39,907 bases of DNA from an uncultured Bacteroidales bacterium. GTDB lineage: Bacteria; Bacteroidota; Bacteroidia; Bacteroidales; UBA932. Position numbers and translations under genes: made by a program. The stretch is taken from NCBI GenBank assembly GCA_900320365.1, contig ONSC01000005.1, positions 9,023 through 48,929 on the forward strand. The letters run 5' to 3'. The notes under the pieces are model-generated. The model made no database searches. It saw only the letters and a program-made list of their open reading frames with translations, and was not told where the DNA came from. Positions 32,243 through 39,907 of the stretch are shown one piece after another. Positions within the stretch are counted from its first letter, which is position 1, and each line of letters opens with the position of its first letter.

Positions 32243-33628
32243 CTACTTCGCGAAAGCGTAGGAGAAGCCCTTGAGCTGGTTCCATGCGCCACGGGTGAAG
32301 TCGGGAACCTCGACGGGCATGTTGCCGTTCTTGATCGAGATCTCACCAAGCTCAGCCAGGCAGCACCACTCAGCCATGTCATAGACATCCATGTCGAGAG
32401 GCAAACCGTTGCGCAGGCAGTAGACGAGACGGTAGTCCATGATGAAGTCCATTCCACCGTGTCCACCAACCTCCTTGGCCAAGGCCTCAAGCTCCGGTGT
32501 CAGGATCGGGTTGCGGTATTTCTCCTGATATTCAGCTATTTCCTCCCTAGAAAGACGCTTCTCTGTGTTGAAGTCCTCGATGCTGGGAGTTTCCTTAAAC
32601 TGGTCTCCGCGAAGGACAATCTGCTGGATCGGGTACTTTCCGGCGTAACCATCGGTGCCGACGAGCTGGTACATCCTGCTGTAAGGCCTCGGAGTCATGA
32701 CATCGTGCTCGATCAGGATGGTCTTGCCAAGCTCAGTGCTGATCATGGTGCTGGTCTCGTCTCCGTTCTGGAAGTCCTCACTCTTGCGTCCATGTCTCTT
32801 CTCGACATTGCGAGGGCCGTTGACGGCCTTGGTCTCCATTGCCACGAGAGTCTTGAAGCGGTCGCCGCGGTGGATGTTAAGCACCTGAGCCACAGGGCCT
32901 AAGCCATGGGTGGCGTAGAGGTCGCCCTTGTGCTTCTCATTGAAATCAAGTCTCCAGTTGTTCCAGTATTCATCCCAGAAGGGATCCAGGTTGTGGAGAT
33001 ATGATCCCTCTACATGGAGAATCTCGCCGAACAGGCCGGCCTGGGCCATTGACAGGCAGGAAAGCTCGAAGAAGTCATAGCAGCAGTTCTCGAGCATGAT
33101 GAAATGCTTGCGAGTCTTCTCGACCATATTGATCACGTCCCAGATCTCCTGCAAGTTGGTCGCTGAAGGGACTTCGCACGCGACGTTCTTGCCATGCTCC
33201 AACGCGTAAAGAGCCACGGGGATGTGATGTACCCAGTCAGTGCAAATATAGACAAGGTCAATATCGTCCCTCTCGCAGAGTTGCTTGTAAGCCTCGGTGT
33301 CGCCTGAATACTCGGCAGCCCTCGGGAACCCTCTGTTCTCCAAAGTCTTTTGTGATCTCTCGACATTCTCGGGAACGACATCACATAGGGCGACAATCTT
33401 GACACCCGGGATGTATGTGAAACGGGGAACGGCACCGGAGCCTCTCATTCCGAGGCCCACGAATCCGACTCGGACAGTATCCATCGCTGGAACTGTAAGC
33501 GCAATGGCGTTTTCCTGTCCGGCGGGGCGGGCGGGAACCTTCACCTTGATAGGACCAGCGGTCTTGTTTGATGTGCAAGCCACTGCGAAAACTAGCAGCG
33601 ATGCCGCAAGGAAACTCTTGATTCTCAT
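32243..33628 (-). CDS. GH109-like Gfo/Idh/MocA lipoprotein (probable alpha-N-acetylgalactosaminidase)
   Basis: A 461-residue lipoprotein (LVFAVAC, Cys18). The NAD-binding Rossmann fold starts VRVGFVGLGMRGSGAV; conserved ACEVPSATNLQE, HGLGPVAQVLNI and GGHGGMDFIMDYRL match GH109, an NAD-dependent glycosidase family that removes alpha-GalNAc (blood group A). Other Gfo/Idh oxidoreductases remain possible, but length and motifs favour GH109. I set the start at ATG 33628: the open frame runs 29 codons upstream, but that part translates repeat copy 2 (VILNEVKNL), lacks a signal sequence and is surely not coding. Last gene of the dnaX operon. Confidence 0.85.
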   Translation of the reverse strand: MRIKSFLAASLLVFAVACTSNKTAGPIKVKVPARPAGQENAIALTVPAMDTVRVGFVGLGMRGSGAVPRFTYIPGVKIVALCDVVPENVERSQKTLENRGFPRAAEYSGDTEAYKQLCERDDIDLVYICTDWVHHIPVALYALEHGKNVACEVPSATNLQEIWDVINMVEKTRKHFIMLENCCYDFFELSCLSMAQAGLFGEILHVEGSYLHNLDPFWDEYWNNWRLDFNEKHKGDLYATHGLGPVAQVLNIHRGDRFKTLVAMETKAVNGPRNVEKRHGRKSEDFQNGDETSTMISTELGKTILIEHDVMTPRPYSRMYQLVGTDGYAGKYPIQQIVLRGDQFKETPSIEDFNTEKRLSREEIAEYQEKYRNPILTPELEALAKEVGGHGGMDFIMDYRLVYCLRNGLPLDMDVYDMAEWCCLAELGEISIKNGNMPVEVPDFTRGAWNQLKGFSYAFAK

Positions 33629-33644
33629 GATGTTATGGTTAAAT

Positions 33645-33670
33645 AGATTCTTCACTTCGTTTAGGATGAC
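33645..33670 (-). repeat. Dispersed 26-bp repeat, copy 2 (VILNEVKNL type)
   Basis: On the minus strand it runs from GTCATCCTAAACG to AGTGAAGAATCT, matching copy 1 (28014-28039) at 22 of 26 positions. It lies in the 87-nt gap between the GH29 and GH109-like genes. Its translation in the frame upstream of the GH109-like start is VILNEVKNL, a peptide that could falsely extend that gene. Confidence 0.75.
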
Positions 33671-33715
33671 AAGGAGTCGTCCGGACTGATAGCAGTTATC
33701 GTTCAAAAATAGCAA

Positions 33716-35158
33716 TTATTCCGAATAATCTGAAATATTGTCCATATACAAACCGAATCCGTTTATCGTCAATGGAGCGAAAGCTACGAGGTTCACCCGA
33801 ACTCTTGAAGTCGTGACCTTCTCTGTGGGGACTATCCTCTTGTAGCCGATTGTTGTCTCGCTGGCGATCTCTTTCCATTGTCCATCAGGGCCTTCCGCCT
33901 CGATAGTGAATGAATTAACTCGTTGTCCCAGAGGGATGTATTCCTGTAGGAGGACTCTGTTGAATGTCTTTTCACCCGCGAGATCGAATGTCACGGAAGC
34001 CTCGGTGATCCCATCCTTCGTGGCCCAATATGAATCATAATTCCCGTCCATGATGTTTGAGGCGGAGAAACCGCGTCCCCTGACATCAGTGGCCTTGACT
34101 TTGGCTCCGTCCGCAAGGTTGTCCTTGAATATCTCATCAAGAGCTTTCCGGAATTCCATCAGCCTGGAGGCGTCAGCCTCATGGATAAGGCCCCTGCTGT
34201 CCGGAGGTACGTTGAGAAGAAGCAGGGAATTGCGACCGACGCTGGTGTAATAGATGCTAAGAAGCTGGTTCAATGATTTGACCTTGTCATTCTCGCTCTC
34301 CCTCCAGAACCATCCCGGGCGGATGGACACATCGGTCTCGGCTGGATGCCAGCATGCTCCGTGCACATCTCCACAGTTGAGACTCTCCCTTGGCGGAGCG
34401 CCTGCGCCGGGGGTGAAGCCCTTGATGTTCAGTGTGCTCCAATTGGTCCTTCCGGCGACGCCACTCTCGTTTCCGACCCAACGGCAGCCAGGGCCGGTGT
34501 CACTGAACATGATGGCTTGGGGCTGATACTTCAGCACGGTCTCATGGAAGCGAGGCCAGTCATAGACCTGCTTTTTCCCGTTTGGCCCTTCGCCGTTGGC
34601 TCCGTCGAACCATTGCTCGAAAACAGTTCCGTATCTGCCGTCGTGGACACTCTCCAAGGTCTTGACATAGACATCATTATATTCAGGAGTTCCGTAGTGG
34701 GGATCGTTGCGGTCCCATGGTGAGACGTACACTCCGAATTTCAGTCCTTCAGTGGCGCACGCATCCGAGAGCTCTTTCAAGACGTCTCCCTTACCATCTT
34801 TCCACGGGCTCTGGGCTACGGTGTGGACGCTGACAGGATTCGGCCATAGGCAGAAACCATCGTGGTGCTTTCCTGTGATGATAATTCCTTTGAAGCCGGC
34901 GGCTTTCGCCACTTTGGCCCACTGTCCGCAGTCGAGCGCGGTAGGATTGAAGATGTCCTCAGCCTCGGTGCCAAGTCCCCATTCAAGACCTGTGAACGTG
35001 TTTGGTCCGAAGTGGGCGAACATGTTCATCTCCATCTTCTGCCACTCTACCTGCTGAGGGGAAGGAGTGGCTCCGTACGGCTCGGGAGGAGCGACCTTGC
35101 CGCATCCGGCCAGCGCCAACAAACCGGCGACTGCCGCCAAATCAAGATAATGTCTCAT
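33716..35158 (-). CDS. GH29 alpha-L-fucosidase lipoprotein with F5/8-type C-terminal domain
   Basis: A 480-residue lipoprotein (LALAGC, Cys19). The GH29 barrel contains MFAHFGPNTFTG, GIIITGKHHDGFCLWP, FGVYVSPWDRN and the nucleophile region EQWFDGANGEG. A C-terminal discoidin/CBM32-like beta sandwich (about 345-480) starts KATDVRGRGFSASNIMDGNYDSYW. It should release alpha-linked fucose from host or plant glycans at the cell surface or periplasm. ATG 35158 overlaps the stop of the M16 gene (ATGA). It pairs with the GH109-like enzyme downstream, consistent with stripping blood-group A-type glycans. Confidence 0.92.
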   Translation of the reverse strand: MRHYLDLAAVAGLLALAGCGKVAPPEPYGATPSPQQVEWQKMEMNMFAHFGPNTFTGLEWGLGTEAEDIFNPTALDCGQWAKVAKAAGFKGIIITGKHHDGFCLWPNPVSVHTVAQSPWKDGKGDVLKELSDACATEGLKFGVYVSPWDRNDPHYGTPEYNDVYVKTLESVHDGRYGTVFEQWFDGANGEGPNGKKQVYDWPRFHETVLKYQPQAIMFSDTGPGCRWVGNESGVAGRTNWSTLNIKGFTPGAGAPPRESLNCGDVHGACWHPAETDVSIRPGWFWRESENDKVKSLNQLLSIYYTSVGRNSLLLLNVPPDSRGLIHEADASRLMEFRKALDEIFKDNLADGAKVKATDVRGRGFSASNIMDGNYDSYWATKDGITEASVTFDLAGEKTFNRVLLQEYIPLGQRVNSFTIEAEGPDGQWKEIASETTIGYKRIVPTEKVTTSRVRVNLVAFAPLTINGFGLYMDNISDYSE

Positions 35159-36384
35159 AAGAATATCAATGATGATAAAGTTTCCGGGTTGAATATTCTC
35201 CTGGCGGATTCACGTATCCGATCGGCTGTGACCGCCTCTATCGCTTCCCTGTTCTGTTGGTCAGTTGACACGTCTCCGAAAGAGATAAGGCTTTTCCCCA
35301 TGGAGAGGCATTGGGTCTCTCCGTTGTCTGAACTGATCGCCAACTGACCTAGGAGCTGCTTTTTGGCTGCTCTCATGGCCGAGTCAGACAAAAGCTCGTC
35401 CTGTATTCTCTTAATCACTTTGTCCACCCCTCTCAAGCATTTCTCCAGATTGGAACGGTCGCAGCCCATGGATATTGCCATCACTCCTGTGTCGGAGTAT
35501 TGGGTGTAAGAGGTCTCGACACCGTAAACCCAACCGTTCCTCTCCCGCAGGAGGTCATTGAGTTTGGAGTTCGAGGCAGGTCCACCTACAATATTGGCAA
35601 GGAGTATGGCCGCGAATCGGCCTTCCTGGTCATATAGGGAAGGAGCCAATCCTCCAATCACAGCATTGACCTCATGATGCCTTTTATCCACGGTCTTTTT
35701 GAATAAGGCGGGGGTTTCCACAGGGGAAAGAACACGCTCTGGCGATTCGGACCAGGAGCCGTCAAATACTTTCTCGGAGAGTCTCAGCACCCCTTGCTCC
35801 ATCTTTTTCTCATCGATGTCCGCCACAATGGCAAGGGCCATGTTACCAGGTGTGAAACGCTCTTTGACGAATGCCCTCAGCTCTTCCGCGGAGATTTTTC
35901 TCACGCTTGTGGCGGTTCCGAGAATAGGTCTCCCTAGGGGATGGCCAGCAAGGAGGGTCTCTTCGAATTTGTCGTACACATCATCGGCGGGGGAGTCTTT
36001 GTAGGAGCTGATCTCGTCGATCACTACTCCTTTCTCTATCGAGATTTCCTCATCAGGGAATATGGGGCATGTGGCAAGCTCCAGCAGCAATGCGGCGGCT
36101 TTCCCGAGGTCCTCCTTCAACACGGTTGAGTGGATGACTATCTCCTCTTTGGTGGTGAACGCGTTAAGGTCGCCCCCAAGCCGGTCAAGATAGCTGTTGA
36201 TGACTTTGGCGCTCTTCTTTGATGTGCCTTTGAATAATGTGTGCTCGGTGAAGTGGGCGATACCGCTGTGGTGGATACCCTCGTCCCTGGTTCCGCATTT
36301 GATAGTCAGGGAGCAGTAGCCTACAGCCCTTCCGCTCCTTCTCACAGCATATCGCAACCCGCAGGGGGCTTTGCCAACGAGCAT
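35155..36384 (-). CDS. M16 family zinc metallopeptidase
   Basis: A 409-residue pitrilysin/insulinase-type peptidase. The inverted zinc motif HxxEH is seen in IAHFTEHTLFKG, with the third ligand Glu in SIEKGVVIDEI. The second half (about 180-409) is the non-catalytic M16_C-type domain, starting RFTPGNMALAIVADI. It is about the size of single-repeat bacterial M16B enzymes that form dimers. No signal peptide is obvious, so it may be cytosolic. The start codon shares one base with the upstream stop (TAATG). Substrate unknown; the position after lptB and a secreted protein is not informative. Confidence 0.9.
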   Translation of the reverse strand: MLVGKAPCGLRYAVRRSGRAVGYCSLTIKCGTRDEGIHHSGIAHFTEHTLFKGTSKKSAKVINSYLDRLGGDLNAFTTKEEIVIHSTVLKEDLGKAAALLLELATCPIFPDEEISIEKGVVIDEISSYKDSPADDVYDKFEETLLAGHPLGRPILGTATSVRKISAEELRAFVKERFTPGNMALAIVADIDEKKMEQGVLRLSEKVFDGSWSESPERVLSPVETPALFKKTVDKRHHEVNAVIGGLAPSLYDQEGRFAAILLANIVGGPASNSKLNDLLRERNGWVYGVETSYTQYSDTGVMAISMGCDRSNLEKCLRGVDKVIKRIQDELLSDSAMRAAKKQLLGQLAISSDNGETQCLSMGKSLISFGDVSTDQQNREAIEAVTADRIRESARRIFNPETLSSLIFL

Positions 36385-37241
36385 TATTTCCTCAGAAGTT
36401 TAATGGCTTTGAGATCGCTCTCGAGGAATCCCGCGCCTTGACGAGGGGATATCTTATGCTTCTTGTACCAATACAACTTATGGTCGTCGGCGCCAATAAG
36501 CATCTTGTAGCATACTGATCCATTGACGGGCTCTGAAGGGGCGACAACGTAGCTCACCACGGCGTTGAAAACACCATTCGAGAACACCTCATCGACGTCT
36601 TCCTCGTCATCTTTCACGTATATATCCTCATCCAGCGAACTAACTGTCTTATCGTCCACTTGCGGCGCGAAGTCCTCTTCGCAGAAATAGATCTGTTTCA
36701 TCCTCAACTTCTTGGAGTCGCTCGCGCCAAGGGGGGTATATGCTTTGACCTCAGAACTGGTCAGGCCTTGGGCGTGCTCCTGCATGATCGTCAGGAAGGC
36801 AGGCAAGAGAAGAAACTCCCTCCCGGAAGGATCCACCGCTGAACGGAGAGGGAAAGTCACCACCTCAAGCATGTCCTCGATGGATTTGTCGGCACCTTCT
36901 CCCCCTTTGACGAAAGTGAGCAGGTCGATGCCAGGCTCGGCCTCTTTCCTTTGTTGTCCTTTCACGACAATAAGGAAGTAGAACTTGCTGTCTGTCTTTA
37001 TCTTCTGGAACTCCTCATTGGAGCAGAACTCGTAAGGGGAGAGTGTCCAGGATGTGGTGACGGCTTGCTTTAAAGCTTCATCAAAGATCTCGTCACCGGT
37101 CAAGACCACCTTTGCGGTCTTGGCGGTCATGTCTTTAAGTTTCTCTTTCCTCGTGTATATCTGGGCCTGTCCGAAAAGGTCCGATGGAATCATTATGGCG
37201 GCCAAAAAGGCCAGCAGGGATATTAATAAAGTCCGTCTCAT
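36384..37241 (-). CDS. Secreted protein of unknown function in the lptB operon
   Basis: A 285-residue protein with a Sec signal peptide (MRRTLLISLLAFLAAIMIPSDLFGQ, no lipobox Cys), so periplasmic or outer-membrane associated. The mature part begins with basic residues, then WTLSPYEFCSNEEFQK, a strand FYFLIVVKGQQRKE, LLLPAFLTIMQEHAQG, an acidic loop (KDDEEDVDEVF) and a C-terminal LYWYKKHKISPRQGAGF. I considered the gliding-motility protein GldN because of the WYK-like end, but the match is too weak. It lies 6 nt after lptB. An envelope role is inferred from context only. Confidence 0.75.
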   Translation of the reverse strand: MRRTLLISLLAFLAAIMIPSDLFGQAQIYTRKEKLKDMTAKTAKVVLTGDEIFDEALKQAVTTSWTLSPYEFCSNEEFQKIKTDSKFYFLIVVKGQQRKEAEPGIDLLTFVKGGEGADKSIEDMLEVVTFPLRSAVDPSGREFLLLPAFLTIMQEHAQGLTSSEVKAYTPLGASDSKKLRMKQIYFCEEDFAPQVDDKTVSSLDEDIYVKDDEEDVDEVFSNGVFNAVVSYVVAPSEPVNGSVCYKMLIGADDHKLYWYKKHKISPRQGAGFLESDLKAIKLLRK

Positions 37242-37247
37242 GATATT

Positions 37248-38069
37248 TTAGTTTAAGGGGTTTTCAACAATCGTCTCCTCCAGGGCTTTAGCCTTAGCCT
37301 CCTCCAAGGCCTGATGCTCGGCCCTGGCCCTCTCGACGGAGACGGATTTCTTTAGGATAAATCCGGATCCGAGGTATTTCGTGCGCACATCCTCGTCAGA
37401 TGCCAGAGACTCTGGAGTACCTTGCTGAAGGATGGATCCCTCGTACAACAGGTAAGCCCTGTCGGTGATGGCCAGTGTCTCGCCTACGTTGTGGTCAGTG
37501 ATGATGACTCCGATATCCTTGTACTTCAGCTTGGCGATGATGAACTGGATGTCTTCCACAGCGATCGGGTCAACCCCGGCGAAAGGCTCGTCAAGAAGGA
37601 TGAACTTGGGGTCGATAGCCAACGCCCTAGCTATCTCGCAACGGCGTCTCTCACCTCCTGAGAGCTGAATACCGAGGCTCTTTCTCACTTTCGAGAGATT
37701 GAACTCACTGATCAGGCTCTCAAGCCTTTCCTTCCGTTCCTCCTTTTTCATGTCAGACATTTCCATCACGGACATGATATTGTCTTCAACAGACATCTTA
37801 CGGAAGACGGAGGCCTCCTGGGGCAGGTAGCCGATACCCTTTTGGGCTCTTTTGTACATAGGGAGCTCCGTGATGTCCTCGTCGTCCAGGAACACTCTGC
37901 CTCCATTAGGGACAATCTGCCCTGTGATCATGTAAAAGCTGGTTGTCTTACCGGCTCCGTTAGGCCCGAGGAAGCCGACGATCTCTCCCTGGTTGATTTC
38001 CATTGAGACACCTTTCACGACAGTCCTGATGCCGTATTTCTTGACGAGATTCTCGCAATGAAGTTTCAT
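37248..38069 (-). CDS. lptB: LPS export ABC transporter ATPase LptB
   Basis: A 273-residue ABC ATPase that powers LPS extraction with LptFG. Walker [10 protein letters not shown] (about 35-43), Q-loop [13 protein letters not shown], signature [15 protein letters not shown] and Walker [21 protein letters not shown] are all diagnostic of LptB. It is about 30 residues longer than E. coli LptB, with a charged helical tail rich in Ala/Glu ([20 protein letters not shown]) that is common in Bacteroidota. It starts 12 nt after dnaX. Confidence 0.94.
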   Translation of the reverse strand: MKLHCENLVKKYGIRTVVKGVSMEINQGEIVGFLGPNGAGKTTSFYMITGQIVPNGGRVFLDDEDITELPMYKRAQKGIGYLPQEASVFRKMSVEDNIMSVMEMSDMKKEERKERLESLISEFNLSKVRKSLGIQLSGGERRRCEIARALAIDPKFILLDEPFAGVDPIAVEDIQFIIAKLKYKDIGVIITDHNVGETLAITDRAYLLYEGSILQQGTPESLASDEDVRTKYLGSGFILKKSVSVERARAEHQALEEAKAKALEETIVENPLN

Positions 38070-38081
38070 TTCGAATACGCT

Positions 38082-39788
38082 TTATCTTGTCTCCAACCCG
38101 AAATCCTTCACAAGGTTCCTCAGCTCTCCATTCTGTCCCATAAGGGCGGTAGCCTTCTCCTGATCCGTGTAGGGCTGGGCCTCTTTTTCCTCCATGGGAA
38201 TCACACCTACTTCGAGGCGGATCTTGGAGGATCCGGTTTTCTTCTGCAAATTTCCTTCCAGAGAAAGAAGCCTGTTCTCCTGGATCCATTTCCTCTGGGC
38301 CTCGTTACTGACCTTGAATGTGACGGTCTTGCCATCTCCAGTGGTCTCAATCTCAACCTCGGCATTCTCCAGGGTGTTGGCCAGACGGATCTGGCTCATG
38401 GCCTTGAACTCTTCGGGAATCGCTTTCCAAGCACTCAATATGGTCTCGTCATCAGGCATCTCATCGGAGATGACCGGGGCTTTTTTCTCGACTTTCTTGG
38501 TTTCTCCCTCTTCCAGAATCGCATTCAGCGACAGGGCGGATCCAGTCTTCGCCGGACGCTTACGCTCCCTTGGCAAAGCTTGCGTTGGTTCTGCGGGTTT
38601 GCTGATCTCCCTCCCTTCAGATACTGCCGCCACTTTCACGTCATGGCGGACGTCACCCTCGGCCACGATCGGGGGCTGATCGGCCGTCCCCGGAGCCTTC
38701 ATCAGGAAGCTGAGCTTCATCAGGGCGAACTCTATGTGAAGTCTGGGATTGACAGCCTGCTTGTAACCAGCCTCGCAAGCCGTGGTCACGCTGAGCGCGT
38801 CATAAAGGAATTTGAGGGAGCAGCGGTTCGCCTGCTCCACATACCGGCTTTTAAGGGATTCCGGGAGCTCAAGCAAAGCTTCCAATCCTCCGTTCTTAGT
38901 TACCATAAGGTCCCTGAGGTGTGAGCTGAGCGCGGAGCAGAAGTGCAAGGCGTTGAAACCTTTTGAAAGAATCTCGTCAAAGGTCAGGAGAGCCTTTCCG
39001 TAATCCCCGGCGAGGAAGTCATCCACGAGGTCGAAAGAATAGTCATAGTCCAGGACACCCAGGTTCCGGATCACGTCCTCATATTTCACGTCCGTGCCGC
39101 AAAACGCCACCGTCTGGTCGAAGATGGTCAGGGCGTCGCGCATGGCGCCGTCCGCCTTCTGGGCGATGACATGCAGCGACTCGTCGTCTATCTTTACACC
39201 CTCCTTTGCGGCTATATTCCTCAGGTTGAAGACCATGTCAGGAATCGAGATCCTGTTGAAGTCGTAGGTCTGGCACCTTGATAGGATAGTGGGGAGTATC
39301 TTGTGCTTCTCTGTAGTGGCCAGGATGAATATAGCGTGTGCCGGTGGCTCCTCCAAAGTTTTGAGGAAGGCGTTGAAGGCGGCGGTCGATAGCATGTGGA
39401 CCTCGTCTATGATATAGACGCTATATTTCCCGACCTGCGGTGGAATCTGCACCTGGTCCATCAGGTTCTTGATATCCTCGACTCCATTGTTAGAGGCGGC
39501 GTCAAGTTCATGGATGCAGTATGACCTGCCTTCCTGGAACGAGATGCAGGACTCGCACTGTCCGCAAGGTTCCATCTCAGGGGATGGATTGGAACAGTTG
39601 ATGGCCTTCGCGAATATCCTAGCAGTCGTCGTCTTCCCGACGCCGCGGGGGCCGCAGAACAGGTAGGCGTGCGCCAGTTTTCCCCTGATGATGGAGTTCT
39701 TCAGGGTCTGGGCTATAGTGTCCTGCCCGATCAGTGTCTCAAATGAATCCGGGCGGTATTTTCTCGCTGATACGATATATTCTGACAT
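38082..39788 (-). CDS. dnaX: DNA polymerase III subunit gamma/tau DnaX
   Basis: A 568-residue clamp-loader ATPase. The AAA+ core (about 1-210) has Walker A CGPRGVGKTTTARIFAKA, a zinc module CGQCESC with the earlier Cys in AINCSN, DEVHMLS, and sensor 1 ATTEKHKILPTILSRCQ. Domain III and a tau-like C-terminal extension of about 200 residues follow, Ala/Lys/Pro-rich in its middle, which would bind the polymerase. I saw no slippery A-tract suggesting a gamma frameshift. The start is ATG 39788 (MSEYIVSARKYRP), 6 nt after a TAAATTTG element; the open frame extends six codons upstream through that promoter. Confidence 0.95.
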   Translation of the reverse strand: MSEYIVSARKYRPDSFETLIGQDTIAQTLKNSIIRGKLAHAYLFCGPRGVGKTTTARIFAKAINCSNPSPEMEPCGQCESCISFQEGRSYCIHELDAASNNGVEDIKNLMDQVQIPPQVGKYSVYIIDEVHMLSTAAFNAFLKTLEEPPAHAIFILATTEKHKILPTILSRCQTYDFNRISIPDMVFNLRNIAAKEGVKIDDESLHVIAQKADGAMRDALTIFDQTVAFCGTDVKYEDVIRNLGVLDYDYSFDLVDDFLAGDYGKALLTFDEILSKGFNALHFCSALSSHLRDLMVTKNGGLEALLELPESLKSRYVEQANRCSLKFLYDALSVTTACEAGYKQAVNPRLHIEFALMKLSFLMKAPGTADQPPIVAEGDVRHDVKVAAVSEGREISKPAEPTQALPRERKRPAKTGSALSLNAILEEGETKKVEKKAPVISDEMPDDETILSAWKAIPEEFKAMSQIRLANTLENAEVEIETTGDGKTVTFKVSNEAQRKWIQENRLLSLEGNLQKKTGSSKIRLEVGVIPMEEKEAQPYTDQEKATALMGQNGELRNLVKDFGLETR

Positions 39789-39794
39789 AACATA

Positions 39795-39802
39795 CAAATT
39801 TA
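39795..39802 (-). promoter_or_regulatory. -7 element of the dnaX operon promoter
   Basis: On the minus strand TAAATTTG, an exact TAnnTTTG, ends 6 nt before ATG 39788, so the transcript is predicted to be leaderless or nearly so. A clear -33 TTG is lacking. Confidence 0.5.
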
Positions 39803-39820
39803 GCACTATTTTGTAGAAAG

Positions 39821-39853
39821 AAAAACGGACAGCCGAATGACTGCCCGTTTTTT
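39821..39853. terminator. Bidirectional rho-independent terminator
   Basis: Arms AAAAACGGACAG (39821-39832) and CTGCCCGTTTTT (39841-39852) pair over 12 bp with one A-C mismatch, around an 8-nt loop. Runs of T follow the stem on both strands. It would stop minus-strand transcription coming from beyond the window before the dnaX promoter. Confidence 0.8.
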
Positions 39854-39880
39854 CTTAACTTGATAATGATGACAATAAGA

Positions 39881-39907
39881 CTACACCCTCTGCCCGTAGC
39901 TGCGGTC
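39881..39907 (-). CDS. Possible C-terminal codons of a minus-strand gene (cut by window edge)
   Basis: Reading inward from the right edge on the minus strand, eight sense codons (DRSYGQRV) are followed by TAG at 39883-39881. The terminator described above starts 27 nt downstream. The arrangement fits the end of a gene lying beyond the window, but eight codons are too few to name it, and another frame is possible. Confidence 0.3.
   Translation of the reverse strand, partial: DRSYGQRV

Noticed and set aside
36384..37241. Gliding-motility protein GldN/PorN
   Set aside because: Only the signal peptide and a short WYK-like end are reminiscent; no gldK/L/M neighbours and the core motifs do not match.
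38082..39788. Programmed frameshift site producing a short gamma form of dnaX
   Set aside because: I saw no A-rich slippery heptamer with a following hairpin in the expected region after the AAA+ core.
1..39907. CRISPR array, prophage, insertion sequence, tRNA or rRNA gene
   Set aside because: Reading both strands showed no regularly spaced repeats, no transposase or integrase, and no cloverleaf or rRNA-like stretch; nearly all sequence is accounted for by protein genes.

Overview
The window looks like a chromosomal segment of a Bacteroidales bacterium, probably from a gut or similar glycan-rich habitat. The evidence is the set of Bacteroidota-type genes (DUF3127, LptB with a long tail, DNA primase and RecQ of Bacteroidota type, many SPII lipoproteins, GH127/GH43/GH29/GH109 glycosidases). 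Promoters also match the Bacteroidota consensus (TTTG or TTG, 19-22 nt, TAnnTTTG), and Shine-Dalgarno sequences are largely absent. G+C is around one half by eye. Two copies of a 26-bp dispersed repeat that encodes the junk peptides HSERSEES / VILNEVKNL hint at an uncultured Cryptobacteroides-like lineage, but that is only a guess. Coding density is very high: no gap exceeds 200 nt, I see no tRNA, rRNA, CRISPR, IS or phage gene, and convergent genes even share stop-codon bases.

Layout, left to right. 1-552: 3' end of sbcC and a small zinc-ribbon protein. 565-3296 (minus): HdeD-like membrane protein and dnaG. 3335-6390: a PHP phosphatase convergent with recQ. 6522-7668: an FKBP lipoprotein and a DUF3127 protein. 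7665-14139 (minus): a tightly coupled six-gene operon encoding a (p)ppGpp synthetase-domain protein, a stand-alone HD alarmone-hydrolase-like protein, an APH-like kinase, a dCache-PP2C-HATPase fusion, a STAS anti-anti-sigma protein and a K+/H+ antiporter. This is the most interesting system here. 14335-15304: a BACON-like lipoprotein and an outer-membrane barrel. 15321-16757 (minus): miaA and a pRiA4b ORF-3-like acidic protein. 16836-18365: yigZ and pyrB. 18444-21690: serC, a Lys-type serA and DUF1015 (serine synthesis). 21694-22281 (minus): an unknown protein.

22432-32236 is an arabinose-use operon: GH127 beta-L-arabinofuranosidase, lipoprotein mutarotase, SGLT-type symporter, araD, araA, araB and a GH43 lipoprotein. 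Together they release L-arabinose outside the cytoplasm, import it and convert it to D-xylulose 5-phosphate. 32243-39788 (minus) is a long operon: dnaX, lptB, a secreted unknown, an M16 peptidase, a GH29 fucosidase and a GH109-like glycosidase. The last two fit removal of fucose and alpha-GalNAc from host glycans. The window ends with a bidirectional terminator and what may be the last codons of another minus-strand gene.

Several genes (hdeD-like, PHP, yigZ, dnaX) have the -7 promoter element only 5-6 nt before the ATG, which predicts leaderless transcripts.
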